Positions 40,665 to 52,481 of a stretch of 64,000 bases of DNA are shown in pieces (position 1 is the stretch's first letter; every line of letters begins with the position of its first letter). The stretch covers positions 92,169,913 through 92,233,912 of the forward strand of contig NC_134398.1 of assembly GCF_050003625.1 (NCBI RefSeq), given 5' to 3'. The position numbers and the translations under genes are program-made. This stretch comes from Haematobia irritans. Taxonomy: Eukaryota; Arthropoda; Insecta; Diptera; Muscidae. The notes below the pieces were generated by a model that saw nothing but the letters and a program-made list of their open reading frames with translations, was not told the origin of the DNA and did not search any database.

Positions 40665-43600
40665 GGCTGCATGTGCTGCCTTAAAAGTTCTCCTGATGAA
40701 AGGGGACATAGATATAGTTCTTATTCAAGAACCATATGTTTACAAAAACAAAATATGTGAATTAAGTACTCCGGGGTTCAAACTATTGCAGTATACTGGT
40801 AATGATGTAAATCGAGCCTGTATAATTGCTAAAAACGAGCTCAATTTGTTTCTGCTTCCCTCAATGTGCAATACAGACACTGTCGTTGCAAGTTTAGAAA
40901 TAGCCAAATGCAAATATTGGGTATCTTCGGTCTACATGGGACATGACAGGGAGATGCCTCCATATGCCGTTAAGACCTTAGTGGAGGAGTCACTGAAAAC
41001 AAAGGCGAAACTCATTATGGGATGCGATGCGAATGCACATCATAGTATATGGGGAAGTAGTGATACTAATGCAAGGGGAGAGTCGCTAATAGAGTTTATT
41101 TTGCGTACTAATCTGGTAGTTTGCAACAAGGGAGATGTCCCAACCTTTGTCACTAAAAACAGGCAAGAGGTTTTGGACATCACCTTGGCCTCGCAAGAAC
41201 TAAATGAAATGATATCTGAGTGGCAGGTTTTAAGTGAACACAGCTTCTCAGATCATCGCTACATCAGTTTCAAATTTGATGTTCATATCACCAAGATCAT
41301 ATTTCCGCCAAATGTTAGGAAAGCTGACTGGAATAGGTATAGGGAATCGTTCAATATGATGATACCGGAAATAACAGAGACAAATATGAGAAATGTGCAA
41401 GATATCGAACACGCAGTGGAGCGGATTACTAAGGCCTTCAACATCTCACTGAAAGCTGCATGCCCTAGAGGAAAGCCAAGGGGGAAACATCGACCACCAT
41501 GGTGGTCTACGGAATTAAGTAATATGAGGAAATCCTGCAGGAAGCTCTTTAACAAGGCAAAGTCCACCAGAGCCCCTGAGGACTGGGACGCTTACAAGAA
41601 GAATCTGAGAGGATACAAGCGAGAACTGAGAAAGGCTCAGCATAACTCTTGGAATGCTTACTGCAGCAGTATTGAGAATACGTCCGAGGCTTCCAGACTA
41701 CGGAAGGTTCTAGCATCCACCAACTCCGCTCCAGGTTTCATTAAAACATCGGAGGGCAATTGGACAACGTCCAGTAAGGAGACGCTGGAGGTACTATTGG
41801 ACACACATTTTCCTGGAAATCAGACGGTTGAACCATGTACTGGCGGTGCCACAGTTGCTCAGCGGTCGTTTCCTGTCGAGGAAATTGTATCGGAAACTAG
41901 AATAAGATGGGCGCTAAATAGCTTTGGACCATTCAAATCCCCTGGACCTGATGGAATTACTCCGGCGGAGTTACAAGCTGTAACTGACAAAATTATCCCC
42001 TGGTTGTCGGTGATATATAAAGGATGTATCAACTTATCATATATCCCAGGAAAGTGGAGGGAAACAAAAGTCGTTTTCATACCTAAAGCGGGAAAAGCCT
42101 CTCACTCGAGGGCGAAGGATTTCCGACCAATCAGCTTATCCTCATTCCTACTTAAGACTCTGGAGAGGATGATAGATATTTATCTTAGAACTAACATCGA
42201 TTCAAGTTTGTTCTCGAAACGACAGCATGCATACTCGAAGGGCAGGTCTACTGAGACCGCACTACATGAACTAGTCAGCTTTATTGAAAGCTCACTATCT
42301 GTCAAAGAATACACAATCGTGGCGTTTCTAGACATCGAAGGGGCGTTCAATAATGTCCATCCGAGCTCGATATTAAATGGACTGACAACTCTGAATGTTG
42401 ATCCATGTATACTCAGGCTGTTAGACGAACTGCTAATGAAGAGACGTATTTCAGCCACACTAGGACAAGCAAACATACAAAGGTATGTGAACAGAGGCAC
42501 TCCCCAAGGAGGAGTCCTATCACCTCTTCTTTGGAATGTTGCTATAAATAGCCTTCTGGTTACTCTAGAAAAAGAAAGGATAAAAGTGGTGGCATACGCA
42601 GATGATGTGGCTCTGGCAGTCAGGGGAAAATTCCCATCCACAATCAGAGATATTATTCAGAGGGCCCTCCGGATGACTGAGAAATGGGCGAAAGACAATG
42701 GTCTTGGGGTAAATCCTGCAAAGACAGAATTAGTCATGTACTGCAACGATCGCAAAACTCCCACGGTTAGGCCTATTTCCTTAGGGGGTATTGAAATTCC
42801 CTTTGGTGAATGTGCAAAATACCTTGGCGTTATTTTGGACAGGAAGCTGAACTTTAAGCTTAATATTGAAGAAAGGGCGAGAAAGGCAACTGTAGCTTTG
42901 TACTCGTGCAAAAAGGCAATAGGAAAAAAGTGGGGACTGAAACCAAAAATTGTGCATTGGCTATACACGGCAGTGGTTAGACCTATAATGCTATATGGTG
43001 TTGTAGTCTGGTGGCCGGCACTTCAGAAACCGACTTGTTTAGATAAAGTTCAGCGTATGGCGTGTTTGTGTATTTCAGGCGCATTCAGCAAGACAGGAAC
43101 AAATTCCCTTAATGTCGTGCTGCATCTATTGCCTTTAGACATTTTGGCCAAACAGTCAGCTGCAACAACGGCTGTGCGGTTGCGCGAACTATCGCTGTGG
43201 TCGGAAAAAGGTTACGGTCACAGTTCTGTCCTCAAAACAATGCCAGATGTGCCTAACGTAGTGGATTACACTTTGGCGAGTCCACTTTTCGACAAAAAGT
43301 TTGAGACTCTAATCCCCAACAGTGAGGCGTGGTGCACACAGACCCCGGGGAATAAAGAATATATAGATTTCTACACTGATGGCTCCAAATTGGATGGACA
43401 AGTGGGGTTCGGAGTATATTCTAATGATCTGGAACTTCGAATAGCGAAAAGATTACCTAATCACTGTAGTGTTTTTCAGGCTGAAATATTAGCAATAAGA
43501 GAGGTGGCGAATTGGCTGAGAAGTAATGTTCCAAAAAATGTGGGCATTAATATATACTCAGACAGTCAACCTGCAATAAAATCCTTGGACTCTGTGTTCC

Positions 43601-44214
43601 TCAACTCGAAAACGGCCATCGACTGCCGCAAATCTCTCAATGAGATGGCTGAGCAGTACAATATTCACCTAATATGGGTGCCTGGCCATAGGAACATACC
43701 GGGGAACTGCGAAGCGGATGAGTTGGCAAGGCTAGGGACTACCTTACATATTCCAGGGGAACTAGAATTTGTTGGTATGCCCCTAGCTACCTGCAAGCTC
43801 ATGCTGCGTGAGAAGGCTGTTATGATGGCAAATGTTCGATGGGAGAATTGTAAGGGTTGTAACGACACCAAGCAAATATGGCCCCATTTCAACTTAAACC
43901 GCACACTAGATATGCTAATGTTCTCGAGACGTCAGATATCACTCCTGATATCTGCTATAACGGGTCGCTGCCTGATAGGCGATTTTGCAAAAACTATTGG
44001 CGCGAAGTATAATGACTATTGTATGAGCTGTCATGATGCAGAGGAAAAAGAATCAATTAAACACCTCTTGTGTGAGTGTCCTGCATTTTGTGTAAAGCGC
44101 AAGCAACTTTTAGGAGCATATAGCTTCAGATTACTGGCGGATCTGGAAAACGTTAACTTAAGCAGTCTGCTACTGTTTTTGGAACAATCTGGTTGGTTCA
44201 ACAAAGAAAAATAA
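40624..44214 (+). CDS. LOA ORF2: endonuclease, reverse transcriptase, RNase H
   Basis: 1196 residues from the first ATG (the frame opens slightly earlier), in +1 relative to ORF1. The AP-like endonuclease (about 1-220) has QINLHHCKAA, LIQEPYV, MGCDANAHHSIWG and HSFSDHRYI. RT (about 420-720) has KDFRPISLSSFLLKTLER, FLDIEGAFNNVHP, GTPQGGVLSPLLWN and VAYADDVALA with the YADD active site. RNase H (about 910-1040) has FYTDGSKLDGQVGFGVY, FQAEILAIREV, IYSDSQPAIKSL and VPGHRNIPGNCEADELA. The C-terminal Cys motif is CMSCHDAEEKESIKHLLCECPAF. Every catalytic motif is present. It nicks the target and primes cDNA synthesis there. Its start overlaps ORF1, so translation probably uses reinitiation or an equivalent. 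Confidence 0.93.
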   Translation: MVLRILQINLHHCKAACAALKVLLMKGDIDIVLIQEPYVYKNKICELSTPGFKLLQYTGNDVNRACIIAKNELNLFLLPSMCNTDTVVASLEIAKCKYWVSSVYMGHDREMPPYAVKTLVEESLKTKAKLIMGCDANAHHSIWGSSDTNARGESLIEFILRTNLVVCNKGDVPTFVTKNRQEVLDITLASQELNEMISEWQVLSEHSFSDHRYISFKFDVHITKIIFPPNVRKADWNRYRESFNMMIPEITETNMRNVQDIEHAVERITKAFNISLKAACPRGKPRGKHRPPWWSTELSNMRKSCRKLFNKAKSTRAPEDWDAYKKNLRGYKRELRKAQHNSWNAYCSSIENTSEASRLRKVLASTNSAPGFIKTSEGNWTTSSKETLEVLLDTHFPGNQTVEPCTGGATVAQRSFPVEEIVSETRIRWALNSFGPFKSPGPDGITPAELQAVTDKIIPWLSVIYKGCINLSYIPGKWRETKVVFIPKAGKASHSRAKDFRPISLSSFLLKTLERMIDIYLRTNIDSSLFSKRQHAYSKGRSTETALHELVSFIESSLSVKEYTIVAFLDIEGAFNNVHPSSILNGLTTLNVDPCILRLLDELLMKRRISATLGQANIQRYVNRGTPQGGVLSPLLWNVAINSLLVTLEKERIKVVAYADDVALAVRGKFPSTIRDIIQRALRMTEKWAKDNGLGVNPAKTELVMYCNDRKTPTVRPISLGGIEIPFGECAKYLGVILDRKLNFKLNIEERARKATVALYSCKKAIGKKWGLKPKIVHWLYTAVVRPIMLYGVVVWWPALQKPTCLDKVQRMACLCISGAFSKTGTNSLNVVLHLLPLDILAKQSAATTAVRLRELSLWSEKGYGHSSVLKTMPDVPNVVDYTLASPLFDKKFETLIPNSEAWCTQTPGNKEYIDFYTDGSKLDGQVGFGVYSNDLELRIAKRLPNHCSVFQAEILAIREVANWLRSNVPKNVGINIYSDSQPAIKSLDSVFLNSKTAIDCRKSLNEMAEQYNIHLIWVPGHRNIPGNCEADELARLGTTLHIPGELEFVGMPLATCKLMLREKAVMMANVRWENCKGCNDTKQIWPHFNLNRTLDMLMFSRRQISLLISAITGRCLIGDFAKTIGAKYNDYCMSCHDAEEKESIKHLLCECPAFCVKRKQLLGAYSFRLLADLENVNLSSLLLFLEQSGWFNKEK

Positions 44215-44350
44215 TCAAGAAGGTTCAGCGGTTAAAACTAGAAGTGCCCATATGTAATAGGTACTTTTAGTTAATGTGGTATCACAATGGACTGAATAGT
44301 CTAAGTGAGCCTGAATCTTAATCGGGCTGCCACTTTAACCTAACCTAACC
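44215..44350 (+). repeat. LOA 3' UTR and TAACC tail
   Basis: Conserved with 31380-31521 and, at its end, 55795-55862 (ATCACAATGGACTGAATAGT, GCCTGA, CGGGCTGCCAC). It ends ACCTAACCTAACC. This is the sequence likely recognised for target-primed reverse transcription. Confidence 0.8.
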
Positions 44351-44357
44351 TAGGTAG

Positions 44358-45120
44358 TGTATTGAAGAATGACATCTCATTGTATGAACTGGACTGGTGT
44401 AGGGTCGATGTGATAGTTTGGTGGCTGTTGATAGCAAAGGCCTGCACAAGCCTATTCGAAGTAATCGATGTTCTAGTGAAGGCAATACACTCCACGAATA
44501 CTTCGAATACTTCGATTAATGAATAAAACAAAACCACTGTAAAGCGATTACAGTGTCAAGCATTGCAGAGCCATAACATTCAAAAGGAATCGTTTTACAG
44601 TTCTTTTCAATATTTTGGTTTTGAAGTAATCGTCACGATACGAGTAAATCAAAACATTTTTAGTGAAGATAGAATACTTTGCATTAGCAACGACGAAACT
44701 TCGTATGAGACACGAAGTAACTATCAAACAAAAGCCAAACACAATCGTCGATCAGTTGATTGGCAGAAGTCAATGAATGCAGGCTGTGAGCGGGTCTGTG
44801 CTTTTTATTGTATGTGCCAACAATAAACAAAATAGGAATGGTGTGTATGTGTGTGTAGCATACTATTATAGTTGAGAAAACGAAATAACTTCATCTACAC
44901 AGAAATGGAAATTATAAAACGAATGCATTTGGAATTCCGATTACATTCGAATACTTCAAAACATTGTTGGGTGTTTGCTTTACTGGGTTCTATTTGTTTT
45001 GGTTCACAATGTGCAAGGTTTCTATTTCACTCGTTTAAGAAATGGACACTGAAGTTACTACTCGAATTGTGTGGCGTGTGCTTGAAGTATTCGCTTGTGT
45101 ATTCGTTGCAGAGGTTTGGT
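44358..45120 (-). pseudogene. BEL2 Env middle part with a 0.65 kb insertion
   Basis: The ends read as Env (SSSYNEMSFFNTLP near 44358-44400, and the stretch continuous with 45123 at the right). In between, about 44450-45110 is a non-Env insert rich in TTCGAAGTA/CGAATACTTCGAA motifs, with mirrored copies near both ends. Exact borders and target duplication could not be fixed. A CA/GT microsatellite-like run is near 44841. Confidence 0.55.
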
Positions 45121-46462
45121 TGATAGTAATCATCTCATTTTTTATTGTGCAACCTGCTGGCAGTGTTAATATTCCAGTACCCTGTAAAGGCTGATAGTTG
45201 CTTTTACCATTACAGACTGTACTTAATTTCAGCTGTGCATCAGTGGCAAACAGCCATTGATTTTTCTTAAAGAGTTGATACCACACATTGTGGTTAGATA
45301 ATGCTTCGATATTGCAGCTAGGGTCAGATTCGTTGTTGAATAGATGGACTTTGCAGCTACAAATCTGTGCACCTTTATGGTAAACTGCTTGGACATTTGG
45401 GCATAAAAAGGTGTTGTGATCCAGTGAGTTGCAGTCAAGTAGTTTGATGTTATCCATTGTAAAATATTGATCACGATGAGCATTAAAGGCTATCATTTCT
45501 GATGTCGGCATGAGGGCTACTAGAGTATTATTTACCACTTGTGGAACTGGTGTAAGGTAAAATAGGTCATATTCATCCTGGTTTGACAATGGAATGAACA
45601 AGGTGCAGATAATATGGTCGTTCGATATTGAGGCATGAGCTGTTGCGATGCCATATAATTGTATTATATCTACTACTGGTAGTGTTAAATCTTGCGGTAG
45701 GTTAGCCTTTATATTAGCTACCTCGACAGCAAATTGTTGTGGAGTTAGTAGAAGAGGGCTGATTCGACCATGATGAGTGTCAGCCACCAAATCCGTCATG
45801 GAAACATGCATTTTTTGCAAGTTATTTGCAATTAGAATTAACTGGATACTGAGCGATAAGATGAGTTGAGAGCGGTAGATATTTTCGTTGTTTGTCAGAT
45901 TCATGAGTCTACTTATTTTAAAATTTATTTTTTCAAAACTCTCCTGTGTCCGAGCTTCAGATTGCTTCATGAGATTAAGGGTAGATTCCAGAAATGATGT
46001 TTGGTTCCGCAGTAGGTCTTGTAGTCGAGCTTCGTTGGTTTTAATACTATTGATTGTTCCTGACATTTTCTCAGCATAATTTGAGTCCAGAACACCAAAT
46101 AATGAATTTGCTACGTTGCCGACTATATCTATTGCCCCTCGTTTCTTCCGTAGAACGAGATTTTCTGGAGTGGCTGGCAAATCTTTCTGGATATTGTAGA
46201 AATGGGTTATTAGGTCACTACATTGATCGCGGAAGTGTGAGTGGTTGCATGTTTTCGCTAAGGCATTGGTTCCGTTGATGAAGAGCTGCAGTTCCTTATG
46301 AAGAGGTGCCAGTTCGAAATATATCAGAAGCTTCCATTCTGATAGAATTGGCTTAATGTTACCAATACACTCAAAATTTATACCGGGGTTGCCTTTAATC
46401 GGAGTATAGGTAACTTGTTGGCACATCACTAGTGGGAGGAATAATGCTAGAATAACTAGCAT
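45035..46462 (-). pseudogene. BEL2 Env ectodomain (insect F-like fusion protein)
   Basis: Starts at a Met followed by a hydrophobic signal peptide (LVILALFLPLVMC), then about 130 residues with conserved Cys, a furin-type site RKKR, and immediately after it a glycine-rich hydrophobic segment beginning GAIDIVGNVANSLFG, the layout of the fusion peptide in errantivirus and roo envelope proteins. A coiled-coil-like region (NRLMNL-type heptads) and several Cys follow. It is in the same open frame as pol with no stop between them. Broken downstream by two insertions, so no membrane-anchored Env can be made from this copy. Confidence 0.82.
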
Positions 46463-48570
46463 GTTGGTTGTGGGAAGGTTAGCATGTTTTGGAGGTGGTG
46501 AACCATTGTCTTTGTCGCTAGATGCGGCGCTGCGGCTAAGCGGAAATGAATTATCTCCTTTTTCGTCGTTAGTTTGTTCTAGAGGGAGAGGAGCGAGTAG
46601 GTGAATGGCTCGCTTAATGATACTGCTTGAGGTTTTTACTGCAGCTGCCCTGACGAAACCATCTGACCCTGGATAAGTTTCAATGACTTTACCAAGTCGC
46701 CAGTTCATGACAGGCAAGTTATCTTTAATTGCGACTATAGTGCCCAATTGCAGATTTTGAGATGCAGTTTGCCATTTATTACGCTGCTGGAGTTCATTGA
46801 GATATTCCTGGGACCATCTTTTCCAGAATTGGTGTTTTATTCGGGATACTAACTCCCATCGTTTTGCCAAAGTTGATGATGTTGCTTGGGCTGTGACGTC
46901 TACTTGAGCAGTTAGAGGTTCTCCAATCAAAAAATGGCCCGGAGTCAGTGCAACGGCGTCATTAGGATCATTTGGTAGTGGTGCTATTGGCCTAGAGTTT
47001 AGTATCGCTTCAACCTCTATGACAATGGTCTCCATTTCTTCATAAGTCAAGGATGCACTCGATATTTCCTTTATCAGAAGACCTTTAGCGGATTTTACAG
47101 CTGCTTCCCAAAGTCCACCGAAATGAGGAGATCGCGGAGGTATAAAGTGGAAAGTAATGCTTCTAGTTGCGCATTCTCGTTGTATTTTTTCTTGAGCTGT
47201 TGTTGAGAATAACGAGGTTGACAGCTCTGCGAGTTGATTTTTTGCTCCCACGAAGTTGGTAGCGTTATCACAATATAGGTTTTGGCAATGGCCCCTTCGG
47301 CCAATGAATCTTTTCAACGCCCCAATGAAGGCATCGGTTGTAAGGTCCGTTACAAGTTCTAGATGAACGGCCTTTGTTGAAAAGCAGCAAAATATCGCAA
47401 GATATGCCTTCTGAGGTCGTTTTCCTCTTGTTTTGAAATGTACCCAGATTGGTCCGCAATAATCTACCCCTGCGTTTATGAAGGGCCTTGCAGGCGTTAC
47501 TCTTGTTTCTGGCAAATTTCCCATAATTTGTTTCAGAAGCTTTGGCTTTGATCTTGCACATTGAATACATCTGTGAACAGTTTCACGAGCCAAATGCTTT
47601 CCTTTGATGGGCCAGAAGCGTTGTCTCACCGTAGCAAGGAGTGCGGTAGGTCCGCAATGCTTATTTTCCTTATGTAACGATTCGAAGATTAGTCGACTTA
47701 TTGGGTCATTGAATGGCAAAAGCATGGGATGTTTGGCATTAAAACTCAAAGTCGATTCTTCTAGTCTACCTCCAACTCTTAAAACTGTATGTTCGTCCAA
47801 AAACGGCGACAAACCTTTGATTTGACTTGAGCCTTTAAGTTCTCTATGCTTCTCCAGTTGTAAAATGTCTTCTTTGAAGTTAGAATGCTGTGCGATACGA
47901 ACTATGACAATAAGAGAATCGTGAAGTTCAAGGGGAGTGAGGGTTGGCCTGTTTTGTCGATTTTCTTTACGGGTTTTGGAATTTTTAATAAATCTCAGAA
48001 CATAAGCAACAATTCGTTGGAGTGTCTTCAAGGAATTCCTGTGATTTATTTTGTACAAGAAGTTTTCTGCATCAGCGGCCAACATTAGGTTGTGGAGGTT
48101 CTGCTTTCGTTCAGTGCTAATCGAATCAGGAGAAGGAAGAAACGCAGGAGGCCAATGTTTCTCGTCTCCGTGAAGAAAGAATGGTCCAAGCATCCATTGG
48201 GTTGTTTGTTTCAACTGATGTGGGTCTGATCCTCTAGATATGATGTCTGCTGGGTTATCTTTGGAACTAACGTGTCTCCATTGTTCAGGAGTCGTGTTGT
48301 CTTGAATTGAAGCAATACGATTAGCGACAAAGGTGTGAAAGGAGGATGATCTTGAGTTGATCCAATTTAACACTATTGTGGAATCAGTCCAGTTCTTAAC
48401 TTTAACTGCCAAGTTGGCTCCCAGCAGTGTAGCGCATAATTCTAGCCTTGGAAGCGTTTGTTGTTTAAGGGGTGCTACTCGGGATTTCGCACAAAGGAGG
48501 TTTACAAGTATAATCTTATTCGGTAAGATTGTTCTAATGTATACTGCTGCCCCGTATGCCTTTTCTGATG
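46463..48570 (-). pseudogene. BEL2 RNase H and integrase
   Basis: Begins at SASEKAYGAAVYI, continuing the RT at 51403 across the 2.8 kb insertion. RNase [30 protein letters not shown] and HVSSKDNPADIISRG. Integrase: zinc region (ENKHCGPTALL ... VHRCIQCARSK), catalytic D in NAGVDYCGPIW, D in LYCDNATNFVGA, E in HFGGLWEAAVKSAKG, and a DUF5641-like tail with LTPGHFLIGEPL. The frame is uninterrupted from 48570 into env. Confidence 0.9.
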
Positions 48571-51402
48571 CACTGAAAAAACAGTGAACCCTTTTGCATT
48601 GCAAAATGAACTAAACTGTAGTAATATTGACCATGATTTAGCCCTTAAGATTTTTTTCAACTTGTCTAGTTTATAATTTTCTTAAATTTTAGTTCATCTA
48701 TAACATTGTAGTTTAGTTCATTTTTACAACACCATAAGATTTATATACACCTACCAAGTTAAAAAGTCAGTATTATTTTGGTTTACTTGCTTATTTTGTG
48801 GGAAACCCGATAATAAAAATTGGTTAACAGCCTCTTTAAAATGTCGACGACTAGACTATTTTTAAATCAATCATTCCACAGTATAGAGAAATTAAATAAT
48901 TAAAGAAACAACAAACCGTTTTACTATTATGAAAATTTTCATACAATAAAATTAAACTTTCTTTAAGCAAAAGTACTTTATTATAAAAACTTATGATGAA
49001 AGTTCTTAATACAATGATTTTTGTGAATAAAAATTATGACCACATGGAAAAGAGAGTAGTTCATTTGAACCCGCTGTTTGGACAATTTTACTTATCCTTT
49101 TTTTATTCATCGTAGATAATTTTTTCACATATCTTGCTGGAAAAAATGGAAACAATAATGAAAATTGTTAAAAATTAACACCATGTAATGAAATATAATT
49201 TTTAATTCTTCATTTTAGCTTGTAACTTACCATATTTGGGTATTTTATCAAATGGTGTAAAGAATTCAACTTTTCTTTGGAAAACGTATCTCATAAAATG
49301 TGTACCTGAAACAATTAGAAAAATAATGAAGTATTCTATATAAACTCATAAAACTGTGTTGTTATCGATGTGAAGGATATAATAAAATAAATATTCTAGT
49401 TGAAAGAAAGCCAAAGTTTTAATATAAAACTTACCAATTCTCTATTAAATTGTACGCTGAGGGGACATATAAAAAGTTGTCCAAATTTATTTGGGTTACT
49501 CTGAAATTAAATATTAAATAAAATTATTAAATAACTTTTCAAAAAACCTAATGAAAAAAATAATAATATGCATAAAAAACCAAATATTCTTGATATTCCT
49601 AGACAGTCATCAAAATGACGACACGTAATTTTATTTTCGATTTAAAATGCATTTTAGTCTATTGGGAAATGGTAAATTTAAGTTATACTAATTCGACCGT
49701 TTTATGAATTTTTGTTTTATACTACTTAAAACCAAATTGAATAAGAAAATAAATGCAAGTTTGGTTCACTTTTTCGCTCACGATGAAAATTATATCGTCT
49801 TGAAATCAGCCGTAATCAAAATGACGAAGGATGACGTTAATGTACAAAAAATAAGGATGGCTATCCAGGGTTAAAAGAAAGTTAAAGAAAACTTACCAAT
49901 TCACTATTAAATTACAGGCAAAGGAGTACTAAAAATTTGTCCAAATTTTAAGGGGTTATTCTGAAATTAAATATTTATTTTTACATTAAAAATATTACAT
50001 TAGTTTCCAAAAAAATTAATTAAAGAAATGCTAAAATAAGGTATTAAAAACCTGTAATTTTGATGATAAAAAGGTCATAAAAACGTAAATATTCTAGTTG
50101 AAAGAAAGCCAATTTTTAAAAGAAAGCTTACCAATTCTCTACCTTTTTAAATTTGTTTGAATCCGTCTGGAGTTGCTCTGAAATTAAATATCGCTTTTAC
50201 AACAAAGAAAAACATTAAACTGGTTTCAATATTCTTTTCAAAAGAAAGCCATATTAAAAAAATACTTACCAATTTATGAATAAACTATACGCTGAGATAT
50301 TACAAAAATTTTCCAAATTCATCTGGAATTGAATATTAATTTTTTACATTAAATAATGAAAATTTCAATACGCTTTCAATTTCAACATATTTTACTAAAT
50401 ATTCTTAATAACTTTTTTCTAAACTACCGATAAAATATTAATAACTTTCATTTAAAAGGTTTAATAAACAAACACCAATATATGACTCAAAAATCCAAAA
50501 TATTCCATGCCTTTATATTCCCTTGTTGCATACCTACTTAAAAGATGCAACAGCCCACGCCAACGCCAACTATACAACTGAAGCATGCCAAACAAAACCA
50601 AGCAAAGCCAAAACATTCCTACAACAACAAAAACACATGTGCCTTTATTGAAAACAACACCTCATCCAGCCAAAAACCATCAACGAATAACAAACACACA
50701 CACACACAAGCCACTAAATGAACAAAAATAAAAACAACCCCACGCTCATGTATACACAACAAAACTCAAGTAACATCATCTTTACATTAATCACATTCCA
50801 CCATTCCGATAAAGATCTCTGTACTATGCATTAGTTCATCGCATCTGCTGACAATTTACTCTAAGAATAATATTCGTAAAGGCACACCAGTTTATGAGCG
50901 ATGAAACGTTTAACTTAAAATTTGCAAAATTTTCATGAAATGTTATCTACCATTTTTGACGAAAATGTCTATAAATTTAATTACATGTGAACTAAAAATA
51001 TTTCATTGTGTAATTTTTTACCAACAATTATTAACTATAGGAATAGTCAGTAAGAAATTTCTATCCACTTTCAAGTTCATTTTTCGTAAAAAAATATTTT
51101 CTCATACAAAAAAATCTTATTGTAAATTGCACTTATTATTTAGAAAATACTTTACATTTCACAAGTAGTTTTATAGCATGACAAACGAATTTTTAACTAC
51201 CAGTTATGAAATTTTTTAAGGAAATTTCCATCGTATTTTATAGGCCATGAACTAAACGATTGCTACTTAGAATTTGTAAAATTTCCTTTCGAGTAGTTAA
51301 TTTTCGTTCAAGATACGAAAAATGAACTAAAATTCTGGAAAATTCTTGTAATAAATTATTGTAAAAATCTTCTTAATTTTACGAGACACTTTTTTTTCTG
51401 TG
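48571..51402. mobile_element. 2.8 kb non-coding element inserted in BEL2 pol
   Basis: The termini CACTGAAAAAACAGTG (left) and CACTTTTTTTTCTGTG (right) are inverted relatives. Flanks suggest a 2-bp TG duplication. Removing it rejoins the RNase H coding sequence (HIFSDAS region). 2832 bp, strongly AT-rich, no protein. It contains four copies of a motif with CTTACCAATTC, then TTGTCCAAATTTAT and TTACTCTGAAATTAAATATT, near 49432, 49893, 50128 and 50268. GAACTAAA/TAGTTCA motifs are near both ends. Confidence 0.75.
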
Positions 51403-52481
51403 TGCGTCGCTGAAGATGTGGAGCTGAGTGTTTTGAGAAATATGTCCCTTATGGACATGTCGGTGAAGGGAAAGGTTTCAAGTGACTTGAGGCTCTCTCT
51501 AAAGTTTCGCCATCGATAGTCGAATTCTGAAGGTACGGCTTCATCCCATGAAAGATTTAGATTCCATAGTTCTTGGACAAAGATTTTCGCCCTGACGACT
51601 ACAGTAGATAGCAAACCTAGGGGGTCGAAAATACGTGCAAGATCTGAAGTGACCGTCCTTTTGGTCACTGACCTGATTGGCGCTAGGTTGACCTTTACTT
51701 TAAGTTGGTCAGCTTTGGGTAACCAGGCCAATCCCAAAGTTTTGGTATAATTGGTGTCATCTGTGCTGAAGTCCAGGCTATCTTCTTGGTCGCACTCCGG
51801 AATGTTATGAAGCAGGTGGATATGATTGGCACTCCACTTTCGTAAATTAAATCCGTATTGCGCCATGACTTGTTGCAGTTGGCGCTGGATTTCCAAAGCT
51901 GTATTCAAGTTGTCTGCTCCGCCCAGGCCATCATCCACATAGAAGTTCTTTTCCAAAAAACTAGCTGCTAAAGGAAAATGCATCTTATTTTCCCTGCTTA
52001 TTTCTTTCAAGCATCTAATTGCCAGATAGGGGGCTGGTCGGGTTCCGTATGTAACGGTATTTAATGTGAAGTAGTTGATAGGTTCGGTGATATTGTTCCG
52101 CCACAGGATAATCTGATATGGTCTGTCTTTAGGATGTATCAGTATTTGGCGAAACATTTTTTCTATGTCTGTGGTAAACACGAAACGTGGCAATCTGAAG
52201 CGTAGCAGAATAGCAAACAGATCATTCTGTAGTGTTGGGCCAGTATATAAGACATCGTTCAGTGACTTTCCAGAGGATGTTTTTGTTGAAGCATCGAATA
52301 CTACTCGGAGTTTAGTGGTGCTGCTTTCAGGTCGTAGGACACAGTGGTGAGGAATAAAATATTTTGCTCCTGTCACATTGTCTATGTTGACTTTAGTCAT
52401 ATGGCCTAGTGCTTCGTATTCCTTCATAAACTGTATATATTGTTGTTTTAAGGTAATGTCTTTGGATAGTCGCCGTTCCAC
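51403..52481 (-). pseudogene. BEL2 reverse transcriptase
   Basis: Conserved RT with LRVVFDASTKTSSGKSLND, FVFTTDIEKMFRQI, YGTRPAPYLAIR and the intact active site FYVDDGLGGAD, then FNLRKWSANH and RIFDPLGLLSTVVVRAKI. One extra T in a TTTT run (near 52489) puts it out of frame with the protease part. It is truncated by the element at 48571-51402. Confidence 0.9.

Larger units (their letters stand above)
39326..44350 (+). mobile_element. LOA-type non-LTR retrotransposon, full length, both ORFs open
   Basis: 5025 bp flanked by a perfect 7-bp duplication TAGGTAG (39319-39325, 44351-44357), inserted in BEL2 env. A short 5' UTR is followed by ORF1 (39438), ORF2 (ATG 40624) and a 3' UTR ending in (TAACC)n instead of poly-A. 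ORF2 has endonuclease, RT, RNase H and a terminal Cys motif; this set without a CCHC-bearing ORF1 fits the LOA/I group. There are no stops or frameshifts in either ORF, so it may be competent. It is the youngest layer of this stack. Confidence 0.93.
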
